Position numbers and translations under genes: made by a program | NCBI RefSeq assembly: GCF_030503435.1 | Contig: NZ_JAUKPO010000001.1 | Coordinates: 248,001-312,000, forward strand | Source: Rhodocytophaga aerolata | GTDB taxonomy: Bacteria > Bacteroidota > Bacteroidia > Cytophagales > 172606-1 | Reading direction: 5' to 3' | Length of the DNA stretch: 64,000 bases | Shown: positions 1 to 8,686 of the stretch, one piece after another | Position numbering within the stretch: position 1 is the stretch's first letter | Layout: the number at the start of each line of letters is the position of its first letter | Notes under the pieces: generated by a model | The model's database searches: none | The model's input: the letters and a program-made list of their open reading frames with translations, nothing else | Told to the model about the DNA's origin: nothing

Positions 1-563
1 CGCCCAAGCCAAGTACCACGGTAGCTCAAAAAACACCTTCTACCAAACCTGCGGTAAAAAAAACGGAGCCTGCAAAACCCACACAAGTTGCCAGCGTAGT
101 GCCTAAGGAAAAACCGGCTAGCAAACCCGCTGAAATACCTAAACCAGTAGCCAAAACTCCCGCTCCCGAAAATGATGCCAATGACGAAGACTTATCCAGA
201 GAAACGTTTGATAACCTGGAGAAAGGAAAAGCCATTGTGCTCAACCATATTTTCTTTGACCAGAGCATGAGTGAACTGAAGCCTGAATCGTATGATGAAT
301 TACATAAGCTGATCAATACGCTTAAAAAATACCCTGGAATGAAAATTACGATTACCGGCCATACGGATAACGTAGGAGATTTTTACCTGAATGTACAACT
401 CTCCAAGGACCGGGCTAAAGCAGTGGCAGATTATCTGGTGGAAAAAGGAATTGAAGAAACCCGCATCGACTCAAAAGGAATGGGTAGCTTATATCCGTTA
501 GCCCCCAATACGAATGAGGAGAATAAAGTTAAAAACCGCCGGGTAGAGTTTGCCGTGCGATAA
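1..563 (+). CDS. OmpA-family peptidoglycan-binding protein, C-terminal part
   Basis: This is the 3' end of a gene whose start lies before the window; the frame is open from base 3. A Pro/Lys/Ala/Thr-rich linker (about the first 50 visible residues) is followed by an OmpA C-terminal domain. The domain carries the peptidoglycan-binding signature TGHTDN and the closing NRRVEFAVR, whose Asp and Arg bind diaminopimelate in the family. The protein probably tethers the outer membrane to the cell wall. The start and any signal peptide or beta-barrel are not visible, so it could be a Pal-like lipoprotein or a larger porin-like protein. A strong hairpin follows the stop. Confidence 0.9.
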   Translation, partial: PKPSTTVAQKTPSTKPAVKKTEPAKPTQVASVVPKEKPASKPAEIPKPVAKTPAPENDANDEDLSRETFDNLEKGKAIVLNHIFFDQSMSELKPESYDELHKLINTLKKYPGMKITITGHTDNVGDFYLNVQLSKDRAKAVADYLVEKGIEETRIDSKGMGSLYPLAPNTNEENKVKNRRVEFAVR

Positions 564-573
564 GCTGCAAACA

Positions 574-615
574 AAAACCACCTGAAAAGCCAATTAGCTG
601 TATCCAGGTGGTTTT
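574..615. terminator. Hairpin terminator after the OmpA-family gene
   Basis: A perfect 11-bp inverted repeat (574-584 with 605-615) ends in a run of T and sits 10 bases after the stop. It lies between convergent genes and could serve both strands. Confidence 0.75.
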
Positions 616-679
616 ACGATGGTCATATGCTAAATGGCATCTACCAGATAGCTTCTATTGCATTTTTTTATCACTATCC

Positions 680-1777
680 TTACGCTTCCTGTAGTTGCAG
701 GAACGGGTAATCGGTATATCCTTTTTCATTTCCGCCATAGAATGTAGTCCTGTCAGGTACATTCAATGAAGCTCCGGTTTCAAACCGTTGCGGCAGATCA
801 GGATTAGCCAGAAATAAGCTGCCATAGGCTATTAAATCGGCTACTCCATCTTGCAGAGCTTTCTCTCCGGTTTCCTGTGTGTAGCCACCATTAGATATAA
901 TAGTACCTTTGTATATATTCCGGTAACGGGCAGCTACTTCACCTATATAGTGTGGCAAGTGATCAATAGAGGCTAATGGCTCCATTAGATGAATATAGGC
1001 TAGTGGATAGTTGTTGAGTTCGTTAATTAGGTAGTCGTATTGTGCCGCCGGGTTAGAATGATGAATGCTGTTAAAGTAATTGCTTGGAGATAGACGGATG
1101 CCTACTTTTCCGGCTCCCCACACGCCTACTACGGCCTCTACTACTTCCAAAGCAAAACGTGCGCGGTTTTCTACCGAACCTCCGTATTCATCTGTCCGTT
1201 GGTTGGACCCGTCTGCCAGAAATTGCTCTACCAAGTAGCCAAACGCCCCATGAATTTCTACCCCATCGAAACCTGCTTCTTTGGCATTTATTGCCCCTTT
1301 CAGGAATTGCTCTACCACCTCTTTTACTTCATGGATTTCCAAAGCTCTAGGTGTTTCAAAATCCTGTAACCCCTGGGCTGTATATACTTTGCCTTCGATT
1401 TTAAGAGCAGACGGGGCCACTGGTAACGCACCGTTGTGGAAGCTTGAATGTGAAACCCTGCCTACATGCCAGAGTTGCAGAAAAATTTTACCTCCTTCTT
1501 TATGAACAGATTCAGTTACTTTGCGCCAGCCTGCTATCTGTTCGGCGGTATGGATACCTGGCGTATTGGCATACCCCACTCCTTGGGGCGATACTTGCGA
1601 AGCTTCGGTAATAATGAGGCCCGCTGAAGCCCGCTGTGTATAGTATACTACATTTAAATCGGTAGGTACATTATTTTCTCCGGCACGGTTACGCGTCATT
1701 GGCGCCATTACTAATCTGTTAGCTAACAAACTGGGGCCTAATTGGAATGAACTTAAAATATTTTGTGATGTGTTCAT
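680..1777 (-). CDS. Old yellow enzyme family NADH:flavin oxidoreductase
   Basis: FMN-dependent ene-reductase of 365 residues, which would reduce electrophilic alkenes, quinones or nitro-esters with NAD(P)H. Family motifs are VMAPMTRNRA at the N terminus, LWHVGRVSH, the active-site segment around His176 followed by DEYGGSVENR, and the phosphate-binding DLIAYGSLFLANPDLP. The ATG at 1777 is preferred over an in-frame start at 1819, because the extra 14 residues would run through a palindromic operator. The substrate-binding pair, normally His plus Asn or His three residues on, reads H-G-A-F here, so residue 179 is Phe. Tyr181, the usual proton donor position, is present. It is the last gene of the redox island and has its own operator upstream. 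Confidence 0.93.
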   Translation of the reverse strand: MNTSQNILSSFQLGPSLLANRLVMAPMTRNRAGENNVPTDLNVVYYTQRASAGLIITEASQVSPQGVGYANTPGIHTAEQIAGWRKVTESVHKEGGKIFLQLWHVGRVSHSSFHNGALPVAPSALKIEGKVYTAQGLQDFETPRALEIHEVKEVVEQFLKGAINAKEAGFDGVEIHGAFGYLVEQFLADGSNQRTDEYGGSVENRARFALEVVEAVVGVWGAGKVGIRLSPSNYFNSIHHSNPAAQYDYLINELNNYPLAYIHLMEPLASIDHLPHYIGEVAARYRNIYKGTIISNGGYTQETGEKALQDGVADLIAYGSLFLANPDLPQRFETGASLNVPDRTTFYGGNEKGYTDYPFLQLQEA

Positions 1778-1792
1778 AAGATTTAATTTTGT

Positions 1793-1819
1793 TTGTTTAA
1801 ACAATATTTGTATATACAA
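1793..1819. promoter_or_regulatory. Composite palindromic operator upstream of the old yellow enzyme gene
   Basis: Two 12-bp perfect palindromes stand 15 bp centre to centre: TTGTTTAAACAA (1793-1804) and TTGTATATACAA (1808-1819). The second extends to a 22-bp palindrome with one mismatched pair (1803-1824). The site is 16 bases upstream of the start codon. The same arrangement recurs before yceI, and with a weaker second element before marR, so it is inferred to be the MarR-family operator. Confidence 0.65.
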
Positions 1820-1840
1820 TTATTAGTGTAAATTTTTTTC

Positions 1841-2815
1841 TTATTGTTCTACAGAAGCCTCATTGATAAGTGCGGCTATAGGCAGATTACCCTTCTCCAA
1901 ATAAGAAAAGGGATTTATTTCATATACTTTATAAGATCCTCTTTTACCTTTTATTTCAATAGTATACTCTTTTTCTGGCTGAACGAAGTGTCTTACCTGC
2001 TGGTAGGCATCTTCAGAAACTAAAAAGCTGGTTCCTAATTCTTTATTTTTGTTCTCTATTCGGCTGGCCATGTTTACTGCATCGCCGACAGCGGCAAGCT
2101 TACTCATCGCATCTATGCCTACATGGCCAATTACAACTTTTCCATAATGGATACCTATTCTGATCTGGAATTGCCGGTTAAACATTTGCTGTAAGTACTC
2201 ATTTAATTTGGGCAGCACCTTAAACATCTCTGAAGCAGCTTTTACAGCATCTTCTACCACCGCCGAAGATTTATTTACTCCAAATAATGCCATTATCCCA
2301 TCTCCTACATAATCACTGATTTGCCCATGATGTTGCTGAATGACCTCTCCCATCATCCGGAAATACCGGTTGAGTACATGTATCGTATCATAGGGCGATA
2401 CGGCTTCTGCAAAAGGAGTGTAAGCTACAATATCAGAGAACAGAATGGCAAGGTTCTTCTCTTCTCCAATACTATTTTCAGCCAGAACCTGGGTTTGCAC
2501 AATCTGACGGTCTATGGCATCTATAATAGGTCTGCGCATCAGTACATTCCCCTTAACAAAGGTCTGGCAAGCTAACCGGATGGTATCTGGCAGGTGAAGT
2601 TTTTGAGCCAGAACTTGTTCACATGCATTTCTGGGAAAGATATTTTCTAGCCCTGCCATAATTTCTATCCGGCAAGTAGAGCATTGTGCTTTGCCCCCAC
2701 AAACATGCATATGCGGAATGCCAGCGGCGAGTGTAGCCTCTAAAACAGATTCCTGCTCCGAAACATTTATAATCTTATTATCCGGAAGGCACGTTACCTG
2801 GGCTTGCATATACAT
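1841..2815 (-). CDS. Ferredoxin domain-class III adenylate/guanylate cyclase fusion
   Basis: Soluble two-domain protein of 324 residues. Residues 5-95 form a 2Fe-2S ferredoxin fold with the cluster pattern Cys39, Cys45, Cys48 and Cys83. Residues about 120-300 form a class III nucleotidyl cyclase, with metal-binding Asp in ILFSDIVAYT and in YVGDGIMALFG, and the GDAVNMASRIE segment with the transition-state Asn and Arg. It should make cyclic AMP (or GMP) under control of the iron-sulfur cluster redox state. An in-frame ATG at 2860 falls inside the terminator stem of the preceding gene, so the start at 2815 (or 2809) is chosen. It lies between yceI and the old yellow enzyme gene, on the same strand. 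Substrate specificity cannot be read with certainty. Confidence 0.88.
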   Translation of the reverse strand: MYMQAQVTCLPDNKIINVSEQESVLEATLAAGIPHMHVCGGKAQCSTCRIEIMAGLENIFPRNACEQVLAQKLHLPDTIRLACQTFVKGNVLMRRPIIDAIDRQIVQTQVLAENSIGEEKNLAILFSDIVAYTPFAEAVSPYDTIHVLNRYFRMMGEVIQQHHGQISDYVGDGIMALFGVNKSSAVVEDAVKAASEMFKVLPKLNEYLQQMFNRQFQIRIGIHYGKVVIGHVGIDAMSKLAAVGDAVNMASRIENKNKELGTSFLVSEDAYQQVRHFVQPEKEYTIEIKGKRGSYKVYEINPFSYLEKGNLPIAALINEASVEQ

Positions 2816-2849
2816 ACCAAAGAAAATAAACAAATAAAAATCAACTATG

Positions 2850-2877
2850 AAGAAAGGCATCCGTAGATGCCTTTCTT
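2850..2877 (-). terminator. Strong hairpin terminator after yceI
   Basis: A perfect 12-bp stem (2850-2861 with 2866-2877) with a 4-base loop, 13 bases beyond the yceI stop. It separates yceI from the cyclase gene and rules out the long cyclase start. Confidence 0.75.
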
Positions 2878-2890
2878 GGTTTATATTAGC

Positions 2891-3493
2891 TTAGTTACTA
2901 GCTAATTTAATTTGTTGCAACTGAATTTTACCAACTAGTTCTACCTCATCGCCAACTACTGCGCCACCTGCCTCTGTTAAGGTATTCCAGGTTAATCCAT
3001 ACTCTTTGCGGCTTATTTTACCATTAACTTTGAAACCTGCTTTCGTATTTCCGTACGGATCTTTTGCTGTACCGCCGTATACAACATCTAAGGTTACTGG
3101 TTTGGTTACACCTTTTATCGTAAGGTCGCCGGTAAGTTTATACTCATTGCCACTTACTTTTTTAAAAGTCTTGCTTACAAATTTGATCTTATCGTGGTTG
3201 GCTGCATCAAAAAAATCAGCAGATTTTAAATGTTTGTCGCGGTCTTCGTTTTCTGTATCAATGCTGTTTACATCGGCACTGAACTCAATCTGGCTGTCGG
3301 TAAAATCTGGCTTGGTACTTACCATTTTGGCATCTACTTTCTTGAAGCTGCCTTCTACTTCTGAAATAACCAGGTGAGTGACAGTGAAACCAATTTTAGA
3401 ATGAGCAGGGTCAATTTGCCAGCTTGTTTTCTGGGCAACTACGGACAGGCTCATAGCCATAACAAAAGCGAATAAGAAAGTTACTTTTTTCAT
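2891..3493 (-). CDS. YceI family periplasmic lipid-binding-like protein
   Basis: Exported protein of 200 residues with a clear signal peptide ending at about VVAQ (residue 21). The mature part is a complete YceI lipocalin-like barrel: it opens with WQIDPAHSKIGFTVTHL, has the SADVNSIDTENEDRDKHL segment and ends with the DEVELVGKIQLQ strand. The family binds long isoprenoid or fatty molecules, and in several bacteria is induced by acid, chlorine or electrophile stress. Its gene has a copy of the composite palindrome 54-80 bases upstream and lies just downstream of the MarR gene, so it is probably a MarR target. Confidence 0.93.
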   Translation of the reverse strand: MKKVTFLFAFVMAMSLSVVAQKTSWQIDPAHSKIGFTVTHLVISEVEGSFKKVDAKMVSTKPDFTDSQIEFSADVNSIDTENEDRDKHLKSADFFDAANHDKIKFVSKTFKKVSGNEYKLTGDLTIKGVTKPVTLDVVYGGTAKDPYGNTKAGFKVNGKISRKEYGLTWNTLTEAGGAVVGDEVELVGKIQLQQIKLASN

Positions 3494-3546
3494 TGAATGG
3501 AATTGTTTAGAATTAATTGAATAGAATATGAAGGTTATTTAAAATG

Positions 3547-3573
3547 ATGTTTAAACATTATATGTATATACAT
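3547..3573. promoter_or_regulatory. Composite palindromic operator upstream of yceI
   Basis: Two perfect 12-bp palindromes, ATGTTTAAACAT (3547-3558) and ATGTATATACAT (3562-3573), again 15 bp apart centre to centre. The second extends to 22 bp (3557-3578) with one mismatched pair, at the same position as in the copy at 1803-1824. Confidence 0.65.
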
Positions 3574-3591
3574 GTAATTGAGCAAAAAAAT

Positions 3592-4038
3592 TTATCCCCG
3601 TAATTTGTCCAACAAAAAATTAAGGTGTTGCGCTTCTTCACAACAAAGGCCCAGACTCTTTTCTAGATTTAACATGAGGGGAGCTATTTCTTCTAACACG
3701 TGTAACCCTTTTTCTGTAATACGAATATCTACCGCCCGCCTATTTGCCGGACACTGTTTGCGGTCTACCATTCCTTTGGTTATCAGTTTATCTACCAGCC
3801 TGGTGGCATTAGACATTTTTTCTAGCATCCGCTCCTGCACCACACCTAGCGTAGCCGGGTTTGGGTATTGGCCTTTTAAAATACGAAGCACATTGTATTG
3901 CTCCACTGAAATTCCAAAAGGCTTTAGAAGCTGATTGACTTTATTTGTTAACCAACTACTTGTAAACAGGATATTCACCACCGCTTTGGCATTATCGCTA
4001 CGGAACTTCTGCTGACATATTTCTTCCTCTATCTTCAT
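3592..4038 (-). CDS. MarR family transcriptional regulator
   Basis: Winged-helix repressor-type protein of 148 residues. The recognition region runs at about 60-90 (LEKMSNATRLVDKLITKGMV), and the wing contains DRKQCPANRR and IRITEKG. It has four cysteines (8, 96, 132, 133), one of them in the wing and two adjacent, so thiol sensing is possible but not shown. The ATG at 4038 is preferred to a TTG at 4059, which would overlap the palindrome. A perfect 22-bp palindrome begins 20 bases upstream, which suggests autoregulation. The likely regulon is this gene, yceI and the old yellow enzyme gene. Confidence 0.92.
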   Translation of the reverse strand: MKIEEEICQQKFRSDNAKAVVNILFTSSWLTNKVNQLLKPFGISVEQYNVLRILKGQYPNPATLGVVQERMLEKMSNATRLVDKLITKGMVDRKQCPANRRAVDIRITEKGLHVLEEIAPLMLNLEKSLGLCCEEAQHLNFLLDKLRG

Positions 4039-4058
4039 AACATTACAAAGATAGAACA

Positions 4059-4090
4059 AATATTTGTATATACAAATATTGTATGAACAT
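4059..4090. promoter_or_regulatory. Operator upstream of marR
   Basis: A perfect 22-bp palindrome (4059-4080) centred on TTGTATATACAA (4064-4075). A second imperfect palindrome, TTGTATGAACAT (4079-4090), follows at the same 15-bp spacing as at the other two sites. Its place just before the marR start fits autorepression. Confidence 0.65.
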
Positions 4091-4094
4091 TTTT

Positions 4095-7000
4095 TTAAAA
4101 CTTACTTCCTACTACAACCGTTTCTTTAAAAGCTTGCTTTTTACCCTGCATATCAAACACAGTCAGATACACTATATACCTGCCCATGGTTACCTTTTCG
4201 CCTCGTTGGTTTGTACCATCCCAGCTAAAAAATCCTTCTGTGGAGAGTAGTACATTGTTGGCTAATTCGCGTACCTCCCGCCCCTGTGCATCGTAAATGA
4301 ATAAAGATGCCATTGTGCCAGGCTGATTAAAGAGATACGAAAATGTAGTAAAATCCTGCTGCCCATCGTCGTCAGGAGTGAATACTTGCGGATAAATAGA
4401 AAATGCTTTTTTAGTTTGAAGGGCTTCTAATAGCTGTGAATTGCGGTATCCGGGAGTGGCATATCCTTCTGTACTGGCAGCCGAATGCCAGCTGGCTACA
4501 TTGTTGGTTGGAGCATCCGGGCTGATTCGCTCTAAAGAAACCCCGGAAACATCATCAAGTAAGCTGAAGTGCATCTTCTCAGTATAATCAAACCTGTCTG
4601 ATATTTTTTGCAGATTAGTAAGCAGAATAACATTTCCTGCCTCATCAGGAAAACTGGGCATCGATTTCATCAGGCTACTATTCTCTAATCTGGCCTTGGG
4701 ATAATGCTCTTTAAGTAGGGCCATATTGGTAGTTAGTACTTTATAACTGTCCGGAGCCAATATATCATCTTCAGCCGTAACTATTTTCAGGTTAGCTATG
4801 CTGTCATTACTAATATTGGCTAATTGCCAGTTTTTTAAATTGATGTATTTATCCGTCCGGTTGTATAGTTCTACAAAATCTGCACCGCCAGTTCTGCTAT
4901 TGAAGAGTACTTCATTTATAATAATATCTGCTGAATCTGCTTGTTCGGGTAACGCAAAGGGCTGGGAAATAAACTTCCCACCTATATTCCCACTACAATC
5001 CTGTAGCTGATTACCAGTTACTTTGTATAACTTTTTGGGCAACAAGGGTTCTGCAAGAGTTAATTGAACTTTGGTAAATTGCGGTGACAAACATTTGGCT
5101 GCACGTATAGGATGGCCTGCAATGGTATATAGAGTAGGTATGGAGGCATTGGCACTATCTAATTTTTCGTTGAACAGCAAAGTAATAATAAAGGGATTTT
5201 CTACAGAAACCTTCAGTAGTTCCGGTGCTTTTAGGTCAGGTTTGTTGGCCAGTACAGAATTAGCTTTGCCGGGTGTGCCTCCGGCCGGACTATCTGAAGC
5301 CAGCCAGTTACCTGACTCCACGCAGGCATAGCTCAGATCAACCATTTCCAGAGACCATCCGCCATCGGCTTTTTCTTTGCTCACGTACCAGTCTGGCGAG
5401 TATTTTACCGCATGTATTACGTGTCCCAGGCTATTTCGCAGCATCAGTTGCTCGCCAGAGTTATTAAGTGAAAATGAGGAAACACTCATCGTATTCCCAT
5501 ATGGAGCAAGCTTTTCTACTGCAGCAGAGGCACACAAAAGCAGGTATTGTTTCGGATAAATCAATTTTTCAGTCAGCTTCACTGTAGCATTATCATCGGT
5601 AAAGGTTACGCCTGCCAGAGAAAGCAACTGATCGGTAGGATTATAAACTTCTATAAACTCAGCTTCTGGTAAACCCACCTTTGGGCTTTCATCTGCCAGT
5701 ATCTCTGTTATGAGCAATTGATGACATCCCGGCGTTTTGCCTGTACCGAACACAGCCTTACTTACCGGAAGGGGGTTGCCAGGACAATCAGCTAACCCGG
5801 AAATAGTAATTGTATATAGTTTACCAGCTTCTATGGGTGCAGATAAAATTAGTTTTACCGAAGTATATTCTGGCGCAACAGCATACACCTGAGCAACAGT
5901 TAAGGAAGGATCTATTGTATAGGTTCCATTCTTTACTAATACACTATCCATGGTTTCAGTAAATTGAACTTCCAGCTGGGTAGTAGAAATAACTTTTACA
6001 GCTTGTAACGCAGGTGGACTCTGGTCAACTACTGGGCTGTATAAAGCATTTTGTTTACCTGGCGTGCCACCGGCTACATCGCTGGAGGCCTGCCAGTTAG
6101 AAGAATTGTTGCAGGGTGCAAGGGGGTTAATCTGTTCCAGTGTCCATCCGCCATCGTCTTTTACTGCATCTTTGTACCAAGAAAGGGAATACGTTATTTT
6201 ATCCAGTAGCTTTCCTGCAGGATTCTTCAGCATAAGGGTTTCTCCACTGTTATTCAGGGAAGGGAAATTACTAAGCCCAGCCACTTTGCCAAAAGGTGTA
6301 AACAAATTAGCATAAGTAGTACTGCAAACAATCAGAAAACTATACGGGGCCATTAAGGTATTACCAAATTTTGCTGTACTGCTTCCATCGGTAAGGGTAT
6401 AGCCATTTAAATTAATCTCCTGGCTGGTAGAGTTGTATAGCTCAATAAATTCTGCTTCTGGCAAATCTACTACCGGAGTTGGATCAGCCATGAGTTCATT
6501 AATAACAATATCGCGGTATTGTGGCGTGAAAGGGGCTTTATATTGGAATGGCAATGCTTGCGGCAGCATCTGGTTTTTATTAAGATCTTCCACATGACGA
6601 ATGCTGAGGGAATAAGGAAGCTCACTGATAAACTCATTGGCAAATGTAAGAATCAGCCTACTCGCATCTGTACCGCTGGCAGTCGTAGCAAAAGCAACGG
6701 ATGCAGGATTTCCGGCAGCCTGATCGGCTAAGTAATTAGCTACATTCTTTGCCGTTGCTTCGGTGACAGATTTAGAAAACAATACCTCTACATGCGTTGC
6801 ATCCAATACATGTATAGCTTTAACCAGGGGAGGCTCCCGGTCTATAGGCGTTATTTTAATATCATCAAAAAAGTGTTTAGTATGAAAACTGGAGGTAGAC
6901 TGTTGAACAACTATACCAAAATAAGTACTGGTAGTAAAAGAGGCATCTGCTTTAGTGCCTTCGGTAACAAAACTATTCCCGGTGCCGGTAATATCTCTTT

Positions 7001-7490
7001 CCAATATCCAGGTAAATTCTGGCGTGCTGGTTACTTTAATCTTCAAGGTACTGCTGGAAACATTGGTTATCCCATCGGCCCCATCAATCAGGAGGGTATT
7101 TGTTCCGGCAACCCGTTTGTATAAACTTATTTCATCTCTAGTGCCCCCTATACGTACAAAGTACCCATTGTTATTGCTTTTAAGGTCCTCCTTATCAGAC
7201 GTAAGGAAAATATCTACATAGTTGGTACCCGACGTGTTGAATGCCAGTTTTACATATACTTCCCATTGAGTATCAGCCACCAAGCTGGAAGGAGTACTTA
7301 GGTAAAAAGAAGAGCTGGCTATAGCTGAATTAGAACGGAGCTGCCCGTTTACAACAGTCCAGGCAGTAGTATTTCCCGTCCAAATAGGATTATTACTAAA
7401 ATCGCCGTCTGCAAAATCTTCCTGTACTTGAGCAAAGGAACTGAAATAGCATATTGTAAAGAATAAGCAAAGTAAATAACAGAATTTCAT
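4095..7490 (-). CDS. Secreted lamin-tail-domain protein with type IX secretion C-terminal module
   Basis: Large exported protein of 1131 residues. A signal peptide ends near residue 20. Residues about 25-215 resemble a beta-sandwich (LamG-like) domain. Then come three alternating pairs of an Ig-like segment and a lamin-tail domain, with the lamin-tail repeats starting near 327 (INELMADPTP), 590 (ITEILADESP) and 855 (INEVLFNS). The C terminus, from about 1035, reads FTPDDDGQQDF and continues as a FlgD-like fold ending in TVVVGSKF, typical of type IX secretion cargo. It is probably surface-bound or released. No catalytic domain is visible, so an adhesive or scaffold role is inferred. Confidence 0.85.
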   Translation of the reverse strand: MKFCYLLCLFFTICYFSSFAQVQEDFADGDFSNNPIWTGNTTAWTVVNGQLRSNSAIASSSFYLSTPSSLVADTQWEVYVKLAFNTSGTNYVDIFLTSDKEDLKSNNNGYFVRIGGTRDEISLYKRVAGTNTLLIDGADGITNVSSSTLKIKVTSTPEFTWILERDITGTGNSFVTEGTKADASFTTSTYFGIVVQQSTSSFHTKHFFDDIKITPIDREPPLVKAIHVLDATHVEVLFSKSVTEATAKNVANYLADQAAGNPASVAFATTASGTDASRLILTFANEFISELPYSLSIRHVEDLNKNQMLPQALPFQYKAPFTPQYRDIVINELMADPTPVVDLPEAEFIELYNSTSQEINLNGYTLTDGSSTAKFGNTLMAPYSFLIVCSTTYANLFTPFGKVAGLSNFPSLNNSGETLMLKNPAGKLLDKITYSLSWYKDAVKDDGGWTLEQINPLAPCNNSSNWQASSDVAGGTPGKQNALYSPVVDQSPPALQAVKVISTTQLEVQFTETMDSVLVKNGTYTIDPSLTVAQVYAVAPEYTSVKLILSAPIEAGKLYTITISGLADCPGNPLPVSKAVFGTGKTPGCHQLLITEILADESPKVGLPEAEFIEVYNPTDQLLSLAGVTFTDDNATVKLTEKLIYPKQYLLLCASAAVEKLAPYGNTMSVSSFSLNNSGEQLMLRNSLGHVIHAVKYSPDWYVSKEKADGGWSLEMVDLSYACVESGNWLASDSPAGGTPGKANSVLANKPDLKAPELLKVSVENPFIITLLFNEKLDSANASIPTLYTIAGHPIRAAKCLSPQFTKVQLTLAEPLLPKKLYKVTGNQLQDCSGNIGGKFISQPFALPEQADSADIIINEVLFNSRTGGADFVELYNRTDKYINLKNWQLANISNDSIANLKIVTAEDDILAPDSYKVLTTNMALLKEHYPKARLENSSLMKSMPSFPDEAGNVILLTNLQKISDRFDYTEKMHFSLLDDVSGVSLERISPDAPTNNVASWHSAASTEGYATPGYRNSQLLEALQTKKAFSIYPQVFTPDDDGQQDFTTFSYLFNQPGTMASLFIYDAQGREVRELANNVLLSTEGFFSWDGTNQRGEKVTMGRYIVYLTVFDMQGKKQAFKETVVVGSKF

Positions 7491-7648
7491 ACATTGAAAA
7501 TAAAATTTCCTTTACTTTGCAGACTGTTAAGAAGATATAAATCATTACATGGTAGGTAAATCAAACTAATTACCTGCGTGTTTTGTAATATCGGGTAACA
7601 CTGTATGCAAAAAGCTTCAATTAAATTATATCAATAAATACGTTTGTT

Positions 7649-8662
7649 ATGAAAGTAGCTGTTGTAGGCGCCACCGGTCTGGTAGGCGGCGAAATGTTAA
7701 AAGTGCTAGAAGAAAGGAATTTCCCTGTTACAGAATTAATCCCTGTAGCTAGCGAAAAATCTGTTGGAAAAAAAGTTAGCTGGAAGGGTAAACAATATAC
7801 GGTGCATAGCATGCAGCAAGCCATAGATGCCCGGCCTGCCATTGCTATTTTCTCTGCCGGCGGCTCTACCTCCCTGGAATGGGCGCCTAAATTTGCAGAA
7901 GTAGGCACAGTCGTAATAGATAATTCGTCTGCCTGGCGCATGAATCCGGCAAACAAACTGGTAGTACCAGAAGTAAATGCACATGTATTAACGGCTGAAG
8001 ATAAAGTAATAGCCAACCCCAATTGCTCTACTATTCAAATGGTGGTGGCGCTGGCACCTTTGCACAAAAAATATAAAGTAAAACGCATTGTTGTATCTAC
8101 TTATCAGTCCGTAACTGGTACTGGCAAAAATGCGGTAGATCAATTGATGAATGAACGTAATGGAAAAGAAGGCGCTAAAGTATATCCTCACCAGATAGAC
8201 CTGAATGTATTGCCGCACATTGATGTATTCCTGGATAATGGGTATACAAAAGAAGAAATGAAAATGGTTAATGAGACCAAGAAGATCATGGGAGACGACA
8301 GCATCCGGGTAACAGCTACCACTGTACGTATACCTGTAATTGGCGGACATTCAGAGTCAGTAAATATAGAATTTGAGCAGGAGTTTGACTTAGCGGAAGT
8401 GCGTAGTTTACTGGAGCAGGCGCCCGGCGTAATTGTTCAGGATGATGTAAAAGCATTTAAATATCCTATGCCTTTGCTAGCACATGGCAAAGACGAGGTA
8501 TTTGTAGGCCGCCTGAGAAGAGATGAAACGCAACCCAAAACATTAAATATGTGGATTGTGGCAGATAATCTCCGCAAAGGGGCAGCAACCAATGCTGTAC
8601 AAATTGCAGAGTACCTGATGGCTAATAAGATTATCCGTTCTGAAGCTGCTGTAACCTTTTAG
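7649..8662 (+). CDS. asd: Aspartate-semialdehyde dehydrogenase
   Basis: Cytosolic enzyme of 337 residues that reduces aspartyl phosphate to aspartate semialdehyde with NADPH, the branch point to lysine/diaminopimelate, threonine and methionine. The NADP-binding GATGLVGGEM is at residues 8-17. The catalytic cysteine is Cys126 in NPNCSTIQMV, and the acid/base histidine is His234 in GGHSESV. Length is normal. It is a single-gene unit with its own terminator. A promoter was not identified with confidence. Confidence 0.97.
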   Translation: MKVAVVGATGLVGGEMLKVLEERNFPVTELIPVASEKSVGKKVSWKGKQYTVHSMQQAIDARPAIAIFSAGGSTSLEWAPKFAEVGTVVIDNSSAWRMNPANKLVVPEVNAHVLTAEDKVIANPNCSTIQMVVALAPLHKKYKVKRIVVSTYQSVTGTGKNAVDQLMNERNGKEGAKVYPHQIDLNVLPHIDVFLDNGYTKEEMKMVNETKKIMGDDSIRVTATTVRIPVIGGHSESVNIEFEQEFDLAEVRSLLEQAPGVIVQDDVKAFKYPMPLLAHGKDEVFVGRLRRDETQPKTLNMWIVADNLRKGAATNAVQIAEYLMANKIIRSEAAVTF

Positions 8663-8686
8663 AGTATTCACTAACTTTCTATACAT

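Noticed and set aside
1084-1505. Plus-strand frames opposite the old yellow enzyme gene
   Set aside because: They lie inside a well-supported minus-strand gene and have unlikely composition.
2804-2815. Operator-like ATGTATATGCAA at the cyclase start
   Set aside because: It matches the MarR core at only about 10 of 12 positions and is the coding sequence for the first codons, so it is likely coincidence.
7639-7646. TAnnTTTG-type -7 promoter box just before asd
   Set aside because: It is only two bases before the ATG and has no -33 TTTG at correct spacing, so it would require leaderless transcription without support.
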